A stretch of 7,017 nt of DNA, taken from assembly GCA_021790415.1 (NCBI GenBank), contig JAJYDZ010000085.1, positions 1 to 7,017 of the forward strand, written 5' to 3'. Made by a program: the position numbers and the translations under genes. This stretch comes from Thermoplasmata archaeon (GTDB lineage Archaea; Thermoplasmatota; Thermoplasmata; Thermoplasmatales; Thermoplasmataceae). This document shows positions 1-5,345 of the stretch, piece by piece (within the stretch, counting starts at the first letter, position 1; each line of letters opens with the position of its first letter). The notes beneath the pieces are model-generated. The model did no database searches. It saw nothing but the letters and a program-made list of their open reading frames with translations, and was not told the DNA's origin.

Positions 1-2
1 TG

Positions 3-134
3 GAAGACAAGTCCAGTCGCAATAAGCCTTTATCGAGAAATAAAAGGCAGGTAGTTTTACACTATCTTTTAGATCACAACCGGTTTATTTTAGGAAAAAT
101 AAATACGTTTGTACGTCTTGGAACTGATAAATGA
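3..134 (+). CDS. C-terminal tail of an unidentified upstream protein (partial)
   Basis: This frame is open from the first complete codon in the window to a TGA at 132-134, giving 43 residues. It ends in a segment rich in Leu, Ile, Phe and basic residues (LHYLLDHNRFILGKINTF, then VRLGTDK). Its stop overlaps the ATG of the methyltransferase gene as ATGA, the same 4-base geometry used at two other junctions here (1405-1408 and 5750-5753). That is the main reason to prefer it over the competing frame 1, which is open only from base 1 to a TAG at 52-54. The fragment is too short to assign a family. By position it would be the preceding gene of the same surface-glycan-type operon. If it is not coding, the region is simply the promoter zone of the next gene. 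Confidence 0.42.
   Translation, partial: EDKSSRNKPLSRNKRQVVLHYLLDHNRFILGKINTFVRLGTDK
95..105 (+). promoter_or_regulatory. Possible TATA box before the methyltransferase gene
   Basis: The AT-rich run AAAAATAAATA is centred about 31 bases before the ATG at 131, the distance expected for a leaderless or nearly leaderless archaeal transcript. No clear SD precedes that ATG; the best is a weak GGA near 120-122. The overlapping upstream reading frame offers another explanation, with the gene translated as part of a longer operon, so this may be only an internal promoter or a chance AT run. Confidence 0.27.
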
Positions 135-1408
135 AAGCTTTAAAACGTGGTCCAGAAAATAGTGTCACTTACATAGTTGGAAAAATTTTAAAGTCACTAA
201 CCAGTAGGGACTACATGGGGGCACTCGCGAGCCTGGACCGTCTTTGCGAGTTTAAGAATTCAGATCGTTTGTATCTCGTGCGTGCCAGTATCAGGAATCT
301 AGTTATGGACCTGACAGGAAGCCTCGTTGACCTCGACAGACTCACAATTCACTCTGAGGACTCTGAACTGCTGAGGGCAAACGTCTTGTCAAAAATGGGA
401 AAGCTGGACGAATCCATATCTATCATAAGGGGTTTGGGTTCTAAAAAAGGAATAGGGATCGCCGGAAGAAGGATGGACCTTTCTCTGATGGGAATCACAG
501 ATGGATCATTTCCGGACCATATAATTGCTGGCTGGGAAGTAGGATGCGTAGCGGGTCATTTGCTCGCGTTAGCCGAATGGAAAATACTGGAAGATACTTT
601 TGATTTCATGGACAAGGCCGACAGCCAAGAATACTTTGATATATTTAGAGGCCTCAAGGAATCCGGAGCACTCTTCGATAGGGGCCCTGATCTTGGTGTG
701 GCTTCGGAAATCGAAAAAATATTGGGATGGTTTTCACAGGATGAAGCGGAATATATGGCTAAATTGGCTATGAAAGCCCCTGCCGGAGGCAGCATTGTTG
801 AGATCGGATCTTTTTGCGGAAGATCAACAATTTCCCTGATATTGGGATCACGAAAAGGCATGAAGCAAAAGGTCCACTCAGTTGATCCCCATTTCGGGCT
901 CTCGTCCATATACCCCGAAAGCACTTTTCCTATGTTTGTGAGGAATTTAGAGGAAAAAAACCTGCTGCGGTATGTTACTATCCACAGATGCAAATCAGCA
1001 GATGCAGTAAAGTTATGGAACGGGAACAGGATCTCATTGCTCTTTATAGATGCGGATCATTCCTATGATTCGGTATGCAGTGACTTCTATTCATGGAGGA
1101 AATACTTACAGGATGGAGCATTAGTTGTATTTCACGACTATCCGCAAGAGGGGCCAAACAAACTGATACGTGAAATTTTGGCAGATAATCCTAAATTTTT
1201 CCCCCACTCTTTCATGGATAGTCTTTTTGTCCTTGAGTACAGGTCTCATGCTGCCATAGTCGATTTTTCTAGGAATGCGGCATTCATTAAGTTCTTGGAA
1301 CTTATGGGCAGGAGTTACAATTACTGGATAAAGAGCGAGGAAGAAAGGAGCGTTGAAAAGTCCGTTATCGCTCTGAAAGAATTTACAAAGGACGAGGGGG
1401 AAACTTGA
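131..1408 (+). CDS. TPR-like/class I SAM-dependent methyltransferase
   Basis: The 425-residue protein has two parts. Residues about 220-370 form a Rossmann-fold methyltransferase of the Methyltransf_24 type. The SAM-binding glycine motif is VEIGSFCGRST (223-233), an acidic strand end HSVDPH follows (249-254), then LLFIDADHSYDSV (303-315) and the late-strand motif VVFHDY (332-337). DADH and HDY are typical of small-molecule and sugar methyltransferases, some of which bind a metal there. Residues about 15-110 contain short amphipathic helical pairs that resemble TPR repeats (ALASLDRLCEF, LLRANVLSKMGKLDESISII). The stretch between about 110 and 200 is unassigned. The ATG overlaps the stop of an upstream frame, and the gene's own TGA overlaps the TTG of the radical SAM gene, so it is translated within an operon. 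The context suggests methylation of a surface glycan or lipid-linked sugar. The fold is clear; the substrate is inference. Confidence 0.85.
   Translation: MKALKRGPENSVTYIVGKILKSLTSRDYMGALASLDRLCEFKNSDRLYLVRASIRNLVMDLTGSLVDLDRLTIHSEDSELLRANVLSKMGKLDESISIIRGLGSKKGIGIAGRRMDLSLMGITDGSFPDHIIAGWEVGCVAGHLLALAEWKILEDTFDFMDKADSQEYFDIFRGLKESGALFDRGPDLGVASEIEKILGWFSQDEAEYMAKLAMKAPAGGSIVEIGSFCGRSTISLILGSRKGMKQKVHSVDPHFGLSSIYPESTFPMFVRNLEEKNLLRYVTIHRCKSADAVKLWNGNRISLLFIDADHSYDSVCSDFYSWRKYLQDGALVVFHDYPQEGPNKLIREILADNPKFFPHSFMDSLFVLEYRSHAAIVDFSRNAAFIKFLELMGRSYNYWIKSEEERSVEKSVIALKEFTKDEGET
1394..1400 (+). promoter_or_regulatory. Shine-Dalgarno supporting a TTG start
   Basis: GAGGGGG lies inside the last codons of the methyltransferase gene. 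The GAGG part is 7 bases and the end of the run 4 bases before the TTG at 1405. It supports TTG initiation, since no in-frame ATG exists close to the beginning of the radical SAM reading frame and the Cys motif starts only 22 residues in. Confidence 0.55.
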
Positions 1409-2373
1409 AAAGAGGAAGGATATTATCGATAGATGACCAAAACACAATAGTTCTTGATCTGACTTATCTCTGCAACTCTACATGCAGATACTGCAGGTGG
1501 GGCAATCCAGGCACAGAAGGCCGAATGGATTTGGCTCTGGACTCACTAATAATCCCAAAATCTACACTGGATACACTCAACACCGAAAGACTGGTACTTT
1601 CCGGTGGTGAACCAAGACTTTATCCACATATTAGTGAGGTCCTCTCCTACTATAGGAAATACGTTGAAAATATCATATTGATCACGAATGGTTATGGGAT
1701 TACTCGTTCCGAGATCGAAAGCTTGGTCGATAAGGGAATAAATGGATTCACCTTTTCTATAGATTCCATGATCCCTGAAGAAGAATATGCTTCGAGAGGG
1801 ACTCCCCTAAAAATGTTTAGGAAAATTATTGCCACCTTGCGAGAAATTTCAGATCCAAATAGAGCGTTCGAGATGGGAATCAATACCGTTGTTACTCATG
1901 CGAATGCTAAATGGGAATCTATAAACAGATTGCTGGATTTTTCAGAAGAGCTTGAACTGGACTTTATAAAATTCAACCCAATTTTTGACGATGGTTACGC
2001 GGGAAAAAACGCTCCATATTTAATGTTAACAGAGAAGGACGCGGACAACCTCAGAATTATAGGGGAAAAGATTGCAGATTCTGGTTTCAAGAAAACAAAT
2101 AACCCACAATTCTGGTTTGACATTTCGGAAATGGTCTTGGGAAGGAAGCCTCAGGGCATTAGATGCGGTCTTGGTCCGCATAAAGCCAACTCCATAAACG
2201 GCAGTTTTACGATGTGCTACTGGGTGAGTGATGCTACTTACGGACAGACTAACTCGAAATTGAGCCATGAACTTGCTGAATCTGTCCAGAGGCAACTAGA
2301 ATTTAGCAAGAAGAAATGTTCTGTAGACTTTCACTGTTTCTGCAATCAGAAAATGAGTCATGCTTGGTGGTAA
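1405..2373 (+). CDS. Radical SAM enzyme with SPASM/twitch-like C-terminal cysteine cluster
   Basis: This 322-residue enzyme should bind a [4Fe-4S] cluster through C23, C27 and C30 (CNSTCRYC, the CxxxCxxC signature) and cleave SAM to a 5'-deoxyadenosyl radical. LSGGEP (65-70) is the SAM-contacting GGE motif, and ILITNGYG (91-98) and GFTFSID (114-120) are later barrel strands. The C-terminus has C254-X11-G-X4-C271, matching the first half of the SPASM consensus (C-X9-15-G-X4-C). A shortened cluster follows at C305, C311 and C313, which suggests one auxiliary Fe-S cluster as in twitch/SPASM enzymes. SPASM proteins modify peptides, proteins or sugars. Flanking methyltransferase and glycosyltransferase genes favour a glycan or lipid substrate, but this is inference. 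The start is TTG, overlapping the previous stop as TTGA with an SD just upstream. The fold is certain; the reaction is not known. Confidence 0.88.
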   Translation: MKRGRILSIDDQNTIVLDLTYLCNSTCRYCRWGNPGTEGRMDLALDSLIIPKSTLDTLNTERLVLSGGEPRLYPHISEVLSYYRKYVENIILITNGYGITRSEIESLVDKGINGFTFSIDSMIPEEEYASRGTPLKMFRKIIATLREISDPNRAFEMGINTVVTHANAKWESINRLLDFSEELELDFIKFNPIFDDGYAGKNAPYLMLTEKDADNLRIIGEKIADSGFKKTNNPQFWFDISEMVLGRKPQGIRCGLGPHKANSINGSFTMCYWVSDATYGQTNSKLSHELAESVQRQLEFSKKKCSVDFHCFCNQKMSHAWW

Positions 2374-2377
2374 ACCT

Positions 2378-2383
2378 GGGAGG
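2378..2383 (+). promoter_or_regulatory. Shine-Dalgarno selecting the GTG start of the glycosyltransferase
   Basis: GGGAGG ends 7 bases before GTG 2391, ideal spacing, and lies in the 17-base gap after the radical SAM stop codon. It decides between this GTG and an ATG at 2316 that would overlap the previous gene by 58 bases and add 25 residues unlike the family. Confidence 0.65.
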
Positions 2384-2390
2384 AACATCG

Positions 2391-3494
2391 GTGAAAATAG
2401 ACGTTGTCATTCCAAGTGTCAGGCCGGAGGAACTGGATTTTCTGGCGCTTCTGGGCATCAAAGTTCCAAGGGATATGTATCTGCACTTTTACATAATCAT
2501 AGATTCTCCCGGCTATGCTGAATTTGAGGCAGTGATCGACGATAATAGGAAGATGACAGTGAGGACCAATCCCTCAAACATTGGCGCAGCCGCTTCAAGA
2601 AACAGGGGACTTGATCTTTGCGATGGGGATTATGTGTTGTTTATGGACGATGACGTTGTTCCGGAGAACGATCTAATAATAGCATATCATAACAAAATAA
2701 CCGAAAATCCGGACTGTTCAGGCTTTGTTGGCAGGACAAAGTTTCCAGATCCGGTGAACATTTTTACTTCCGGAGTTCTTGAAAGCGATATTTTGACATT
2801 CTTTGACATCTCAGCAACTAGGAAAAATTTGTTGTGGGGTACAACTTCAAATCTTTTACTGAGGCGTAACGTGATAGGCGACTTTAGGTTTAAAACTATT
2901 TTTCCCAAAGCCGGCGGCGGTGAGGACATCGATTTTTGCCTGAATGTTCTCAAAGAGGGAAAGGATTATCTAGTAACCGTGCCGGAAGCAGTAGTGTGGC
3001 ACGGGTGGTGGAATGGCGGGAGGGTAAGTTACAGGAGGTTTTTCAGATGGGCATACGGCGACAGCGTGCTTCCAGAACTCCACCCCAAGTTTAAATATAG
3101 GAATTACCCAAATATGGTTGAGACAATGACGATTGGTATTCCTTTGATCGTTGTGATCTCATACTCGACAGGCATATCCCTTACGGTAATACCGCTCTTC
3201 TTGGGGATGTCATTCATGACAGAATTTTACTGGGAGAATGTTCGGGCGAAGAGCATAAGACCAGGCGCAAGGGCAATAAATGCCATAGGAGGGGCAATCA
3301 TCAGGGTTTCAAATGATCTAGGGAGATTCGCCGGCAATTTGAAAAGGCTCAGGATTAATGGGCTATTCGAGAGATTTGATTACTTTATGACTGGTGAAAG
3401 TATTTCGTTTGAAAGAAAAGTCGCGAGAGCAAAGTTTCTTTCCCTCGTCATATTGGCCACTGCACTACTTTTGATTTTCATTTTGAGATTTTGA
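2391..3494 (+). CDS. Family 2 glycosyltransferase, membrane-associated
   Basis: The 367-residue protein is a GT-A fold, GT2-type transferase that moves a sugar from a nucleotide-sugar donor to an acceptor, probably a lipid-linked or surface glycan at the cytoplasmic face of the membrane. The first strand begins at once (VKIDVVIPS, residues 1-9), as expected in GT2. NIGAAASRNRG (63-73) and the metal/nucleotide-binding DDD in YVLFMDDDVVPE (81-92) follow. GGGEDIDFC (175-183) supplies the usual ED acidic pair for acceptor activation, and VVWHGWW (201-207) closes the catalytic domain. Two or three hydrophobic segments come next: about 246-276, which may be one long or two short helices, and 349-366 at the C-terminus. 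An ATG at 2316 would lengthen the N-terminus but lies inside the previous gene; GTG 2391 has an excellent SD. It is the last gene of the left operon. The donor and acceptor sugars cannot be read from sequence. Confidence 0.88.
   Translation: MKIDVVIPSVRPEELDFLALLGIKVPRDMYLHFYIIIDSPGYAEFEAVIDDNRKMTVRTNPSNIGAAASRNRGLDLCDGDYVLFMDDDVVPENDLIIAYHNKITENPDCSGFVGRTKFPDPVNIFTSGVLESDILTFFDISATRKNLLWGTTSNLLLRRNVIGDFRFKTIFPKAGGGEDIDFCLNVLKEGKDYLVTVPEAVVWHGWWNGGRVSYRRFFRWAYGDSVLPELHPKFKYRNYPNMVETMTIGIPLIVVISYSTGISLTVIPLFLGMSFMTEFYWENVRAKSIRPGARAINAIGGAIIRVSNDLGRFAGNLKRLRINGLFERFDYFMTGESISFERKVARAKFLSLVILATALLLIFILRF
3469..3494 (+). terminator. Possible T-rich archaeal terminator at the operon end
   Basis: The last codons of the glycosyltransferase contain four closely spaced T clusters (TTTT at about 3469, 3475, 3481 and 3490). 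Archaeal RNA polymerase often stops at such oligo-T tracts without a hairpin. The tract encodes a hydrophobic helix, so its T-richness may reflect only Phe, Leu and Ile codons. Confidence 0.22.
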
Positions 3495-3845
3495 AGCATG
3501 AATAATTAGTATTTAGCCCTGTATATTTATGTCTCTTCAAATCCGAAACGTGCTATTCATTTTCAATTTTACAGCAGATTCAATACACTATCCTCTTAGA
3601 CTGTAATACGGATATCGAACACCATGTATAATATATAATAATACTCAAAAGATCATAGAGCAATTAGACTTGGAATTCTTGAACAGGACTTATTGAACCG
3701 AAGGGCGCACTGCAAGTCATCCATAAATTTTCATGAGTTAATGTACCGGATATGCAAATGTTCTAGAGGAGACGCAGAACTTTTCCCGCATCCGGAACCG
3801 ATCGGGTATAAAATGTAATCGGGCAGGAAGCGCTTTGGGACAATA
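3495..3845. other. 351-base gap without a recognisable gene
   Basis: All frames are broken by frequent stops; the longest ATG frame noticed is an 18-codon minus-strand frame starting at 3720. The gap holds a strong AT box (about 3626-3645, TATAATATATAATAAT) with no reading frame behind it. A 6-base complementary pair, GACTTG at 3667-3672 and CAAGTC at 3713-3718, lies where a transcript from that box would run. Near the transposase end it has GC-richer sequence with small palindromes (CCGATCGG at 3798-3805, AAGCGCTT at 3828-3835). Part of it may be the distal end of the insertion sequence. No tRNA or repeat array was found. Confidence 0.5.
3626..3645. promoter_or_regulatory. Orphan AT-rich, TATA-like box
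   Basis: TATAATATATAATAAT is the most AT-rich run of the gap and would read as a TATA element on either strand. On the plus strand a start near 3660-3670 would give a transcript with no reading frame. On the minus strand there is only a 9-codon frame. It may drive a small RNA, be a decayed promoter, or be meaningless AT bias. Confidence 0.2.
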
Positions 3846-4823
3846 TTATTTCAGGTACAGTTCCCTGTAATCTTTGATCATCTCCGGGTCTGTGTGCCTC
3901 AGGTATCTATACTGCCTAAAGTTGTGCATGTTGATCTTCAGCATCTCTTCCGTCTTCTTTCTTAGAGGAAGCTTTTTCCTTACCTTTACAGGCATCTTCC
4001 TCTTCATCATTGAATTGACAGATTCGGATATTGATCGCATGTGATATTCCGCCAACCATCCCTGTGTATCGTCTATGAAACTGTACAGCATAGTCTTCCA
4101 TGATTCCACACCTTTGGCACGGAAAGTTGCATTTGTCTTGGGAAGGAAGTATGGCCTTATTCCGTACCCTTCGGTTATTGAGCAGATCTTCCTGTTCGAA
4201 TACAATGCGTCTCCAAGCATTACCTCGATCTGTGGGCACATCTCTACCGTTTGTGCCATTATGTCCGGAAACATGGACAGCTCTCCCACCGAGTGATCAT
4301 CTGTCGTGTAGAGTCCGGAGATGATCTTCGTGTTCACTCCAACTGAGAATGAGGAATACTGGAAGTCATGCTTTCCCTCCGTGTGCGGGAAAGCGTCGGA
4401 TTTCATGTCCTTATTCTTCTTTTCAATATTCTGCTGGCTCCTCTTTGATTCATAGTTTACTTTCACTGTGTTCGGATCACCTGTGCCATCGGTGGAAAAT
4501 ACATTCTCTTCAGGATTCCCCGATTCGTTCATGATCCTGAGAACCTCGTCCAGGATCTTCTTGGTCCTTTCAGGATCGTGTCCGCGCTCTATGGTTTTGT
4601 AGGAGAATTCCGAAGATATGCCAAGCTTCTCCCCGAATAATCTGAGGAATCCCTGTGCAACCCTGTTGGGCATTCCGAAGTATGCCTGCATGAGCATGAC
4701 CTTCACAATATCAGATGAGGGGATGGGTGGCATTCCGGTTCCCCTCTTCTCTTTCGGGATATGAAATGAGGCAATGTTAACCACATCCCTTATTGTTTCC
4801 AGTACATCCGCGATCTCGTTCAC
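3846..4823 (-). CDS. IS4-type DDE transposase
   Basis: This 325-residue transposase of the IS4/IS5 (Transposase_11) superfamily would cut and join DNA ends of its insertion sequence with an RNase H-like catalytic core. The residues are present: D112 in STDGTGD, D205 in MLGDALYSN, and the IS4 signature Y-(2)-R-(3)-E-(6)-K as Y260, R263, E267 and K274. The N-terminal 100 residues are a helical DNA-binding region typical of the superfamily, with MQAYFGMPNRVAQGFLRLF at about 45-63. A basic tail (MKRKMPVKVRKKLPLRKK, 273-290) follows the glutamate. No stop or frameshift interrupts the catalytic part, so it may be active. The only in-frame upstream start is GTG 4823, because a TAA lies 8 codons before it. 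That GTG has no good SD of its own and overlaps a 7-codon frame that does. It converges on the glycosyltransferase gene and diverges from the 98-residue gene. GC content appears somewhat higher than in the neighbours. Confidence 0.9.
   Translation of the reverse strand: MNEIADVLETIRDVVNIASFHIPKEKRGTGMPPIPSSDIVKVMLMQAYFGMPNRVAQGFLRLFGEKLGISSEFSYKTIERGHDPERTKKILDEVLRIMNESGNPEENVFSTDGTGDPNTVKVNYESKRSQQNIEKKNKDMKSDAFPHTEGKHDFQYSSFSVGVNTKIISGLYTTDDHSVGELSMFPDIMAQTVEMCPQIEVMLGDALYSNRKICSITEGYGIRPYFLPKTNATFRAKGVESWKTMLYSFIDDTQGWLAEYHMRSISESVNSMMKRKMPVKVRKKLPLRKKTEEMLKINMHNFRQYRYLRHTDPEMIKDYRELYLK
4812..4820 (-). repeat. Inner arm of an inverted repeat at the transposase start
   Basis: AACGAGATC, codons 2-4 of the transposase, is an exact inverted match to 4905-4913 upstream. 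In a minus-strand transcript starting before 4913, the two would pair into a 9-base stem right after the GTG, with the SD in the loop. Confidence 0.4.
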
Positions 4824-4843
4824 CTGTGCCCGATCGTAATCAT
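4820..4843 (-). CDS. Seven-codon leader frame overlapping the transposase start
   Basis: On the minus strand an ATG at 4843 opens a frame reading MITIGHR and then TGA. It is preceded by GGAGAGG at 4857-4851, whose GAGG ends 7 bases before the ATG, the best SD in this area. Its stop overlaps the transposase GTG as GTGA, the same arrangement as the operon gene pairs in this window. Either ribosomes enter here and re-initiate on the GTG, or the real transposase start is this ATG and a shift of reading frame (natural or mutational) joins the two. No function is implied for the peptide itself. Confidence 0.35.
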   Translation of the reverse strand: MITIGHR

Positions 4844-4850
4844 GTTAGTT

Positions 4851-4857
4851 CCTCTCC
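4851..4857 (-). promoter_or_regulatory. Shine-Dalgarno before the transposase leader frame
   Basis: GGAGAGG on the minus strand is well spaced for ATG 4843 but about 27 bases from the transposase GTG at 4823, too far to serve it directly. This mismatch is what points to coupling or to a frame change at the transposase start. Confidence 0.5.
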
Positions 4858-4904
4858 TTTTCGTCTCTTTTCTCGTAGGGAAAGGATCAATCCCTTACAG
4901 ACTT

Positions 4905-4933
4905 AACGAGATCTCTGAGGTCTTCGGAATGCC
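4905..4933 (+). repeat. Upstream arms of two nested inverted repeats
   Basis: Bases 4905-4913 (AACGAGATC) are complementary to transposase codons 2-4 (4812-4820), and bases 4922-4933 (CTTCGGAATGCC) to transposase bases 4669-4680, which encode FGMP. The pairs are nested, so one long minus-strand RNA could form both stems. Read on the plus strand, the segment encodes NEISEVFGMP in the same frame as the transposase motifs NEIADV and FGMP, so it could instead be a deleted, inverted scrap of a related transposase. Confidence 0.4.
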
Positions 4934-4963
4934 TCATTGTCATGCAACACTATCACAAACAGG

Positions 4964-4970
4964 TTTAAAT
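4964..4970 (+). promoter_or_regulatory. TATA box of the 98-residue gene (leaderless type)
   Basis: TTTAAAT, inside AGGTTTAAATTC, is centred about 29 bases before ATG 4996, which puts the transcription start at or next to the ATG. No SD precedes that ATG, which fits a leaderless archaeal message. The near-palindromic TTTAAA could also be read on the minus strand as a promoter for the transposase, with a leader of roughly 110-120 bases. Confidence 0.5.
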
Positions 4971-4995
4971 TCATTATGGATATCTACTATACATA

Positions 4996-5292
4996 ATGCT
5001 GTTATACATCGTAGTCTTTAGACTTCCAAAGGGAACGGATACGAATACGCTTAACAAATTTGTAAGAGGCCTGTTCGGGCAGGATTCAAGATCATGGAAT
5101 GGAAGATATAAATTCCACAGAAAGGGAATAATGGAGGAGGTCCCCTTCAGGAAATTCATGAGAGGGGTGATAATAATTCAAGAATCCGATCTTGATAAAA
5201 TCATCTTATACCTGTCAGGGTATAAAGCGGAGTACTATGTTGGAAAAGTCATAAAGACCTCCGAAAGCGAAATTAGCATGGGAGTTCAGTAG
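4996..5292 (+). CDS. Small conserved-looking protein of unknown function
   Basis: I do not recognise a named family for this 98-residue protein. It opens with a hydrophobic strand (MLLYIVVFRLP), then a likely helix with KFVRGLFGQ (21-29). A basic aromatic stretch SWNGRYKFHRKG (33-44) follows, then a second hydrophobic strand MRGVIIIQE (55-63), a helix LDKIILYLSGY (66-76) and a last strand AEYYVGKVIK (78-87). This alternation suggests a small ferredoxin-like alpha/beta fold. The conserved-looking basic patch (R37, K39, H41, R42, K43) could bind nucleic acid or a phosphorylated ligand, but that is speculation. The Cas2 fold is similar in outline, but the N-terminal catalytic Asp is absent and no CRISPR is near. 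The gene appears to have its own leaderless promoter and lies 53 bases before cdd on the same strand, so the two may be co-transcribed. Confidence 0.72.
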   Translation: MLLYIVVFRLPKGTDTNTLNKFVRGLFGQDSRSWNGRYKFHRKGIMEEVPFRKFMRGVIIIQESDLDKIILYLSGYKAEYYVGKVIKTSESEISMGVQ

Positions 5293-5301
5293 AATAATAT
5301 T
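5293..5301 (+). promoter_or_regulatory. Possible TATA box before cdd
   Basis: AATAATATT begins right after the stop of the 98-residue gene, with its centre about 49 bases before ATG 5346. That would give a leader of some 20 bases. The leader shows no SD, and AT-rich sequence continues to the ATG, so the exact element is uncertain; cdd may also be read from the upstream promoter. Confidence 0.25.
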
Positions 5302-5345
5302 GTCCGAAAACCGTCCCACACCCAACATTATTATAGTAATAAATT

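Larger units (their letters stand above)
3846..4860 (-). mobile_element. Insertion sequence, IS4-like; ends not resolved
   Basis: The interval given is the minimum that includes the transposase and its likely ribosome binding site; the true element is probably longer. I compared 3495-3845 with the reverse complement of 4824-4980 and found no convincing 15-25 base terminal inverted repeats. The best match is an 8-base ATCGGGCA (3818-3825 and, inverted, 4827-4834), which lies too close to the transposase start to leave room for a promoter. No target-site duplication could be assigned. It separates two plus-strand gene blocks without breaking a visible gene. Confidence 0.6.

Noticed and set aside
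556..993. Minus-strand open frame of 145 codons
   Set aside because: It lies wholly within the methyltransferase gene, whose motifs are clear in the other strand; the minus-strand product shows no domain or SD.
2316..2390. Longer N-terminus for the glycosyltransferase starting at ATG 2316
   Set aside because: It would overlap the radical SAM gene by 58 bases and add 25 residues before the first GT-A strand. GTG 2391 has GGGAGG at ideal spacing and starts exactly at that strand.
3680..3715. Possible tRNA T-arm (GGTTCAATA on the minus strand)
   Set aside because: The flanking bases do not form the T stem, and no acceptor, D or anticodon arms can be drawn around it.
3916..4296. Further open frames on both strands inside the transposase
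   Set aside because: They are frame shadows of the transposase, which carries all DDE and YREK residues in its own frame.
3818..4834. 8-base ATCGGGCA inverted pair as terminal repeats of the IS
   Set aside because: The match does not extend, and the right arm lies within the leader frame, only 4-11 bases from the GTG, leaving the SD outside the element.
4996..5292. Cas2-like nuclease
   Set aside because: Size and fold outline are similar, but the N-terminal strand has no catalytic Asp and there is no cas gene or CRISPR array in the window.
3838..5305. 13-base inverted repeat GGACAATATTATT at 3838-3850 and 5293-5305, as possible IS ends
   Set aside because: It is AT-rich and of a length expected about once by chance in 7 kb. 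One arm covers the transposase stop codon, and the interval would include the unrelated 98-residue gene.
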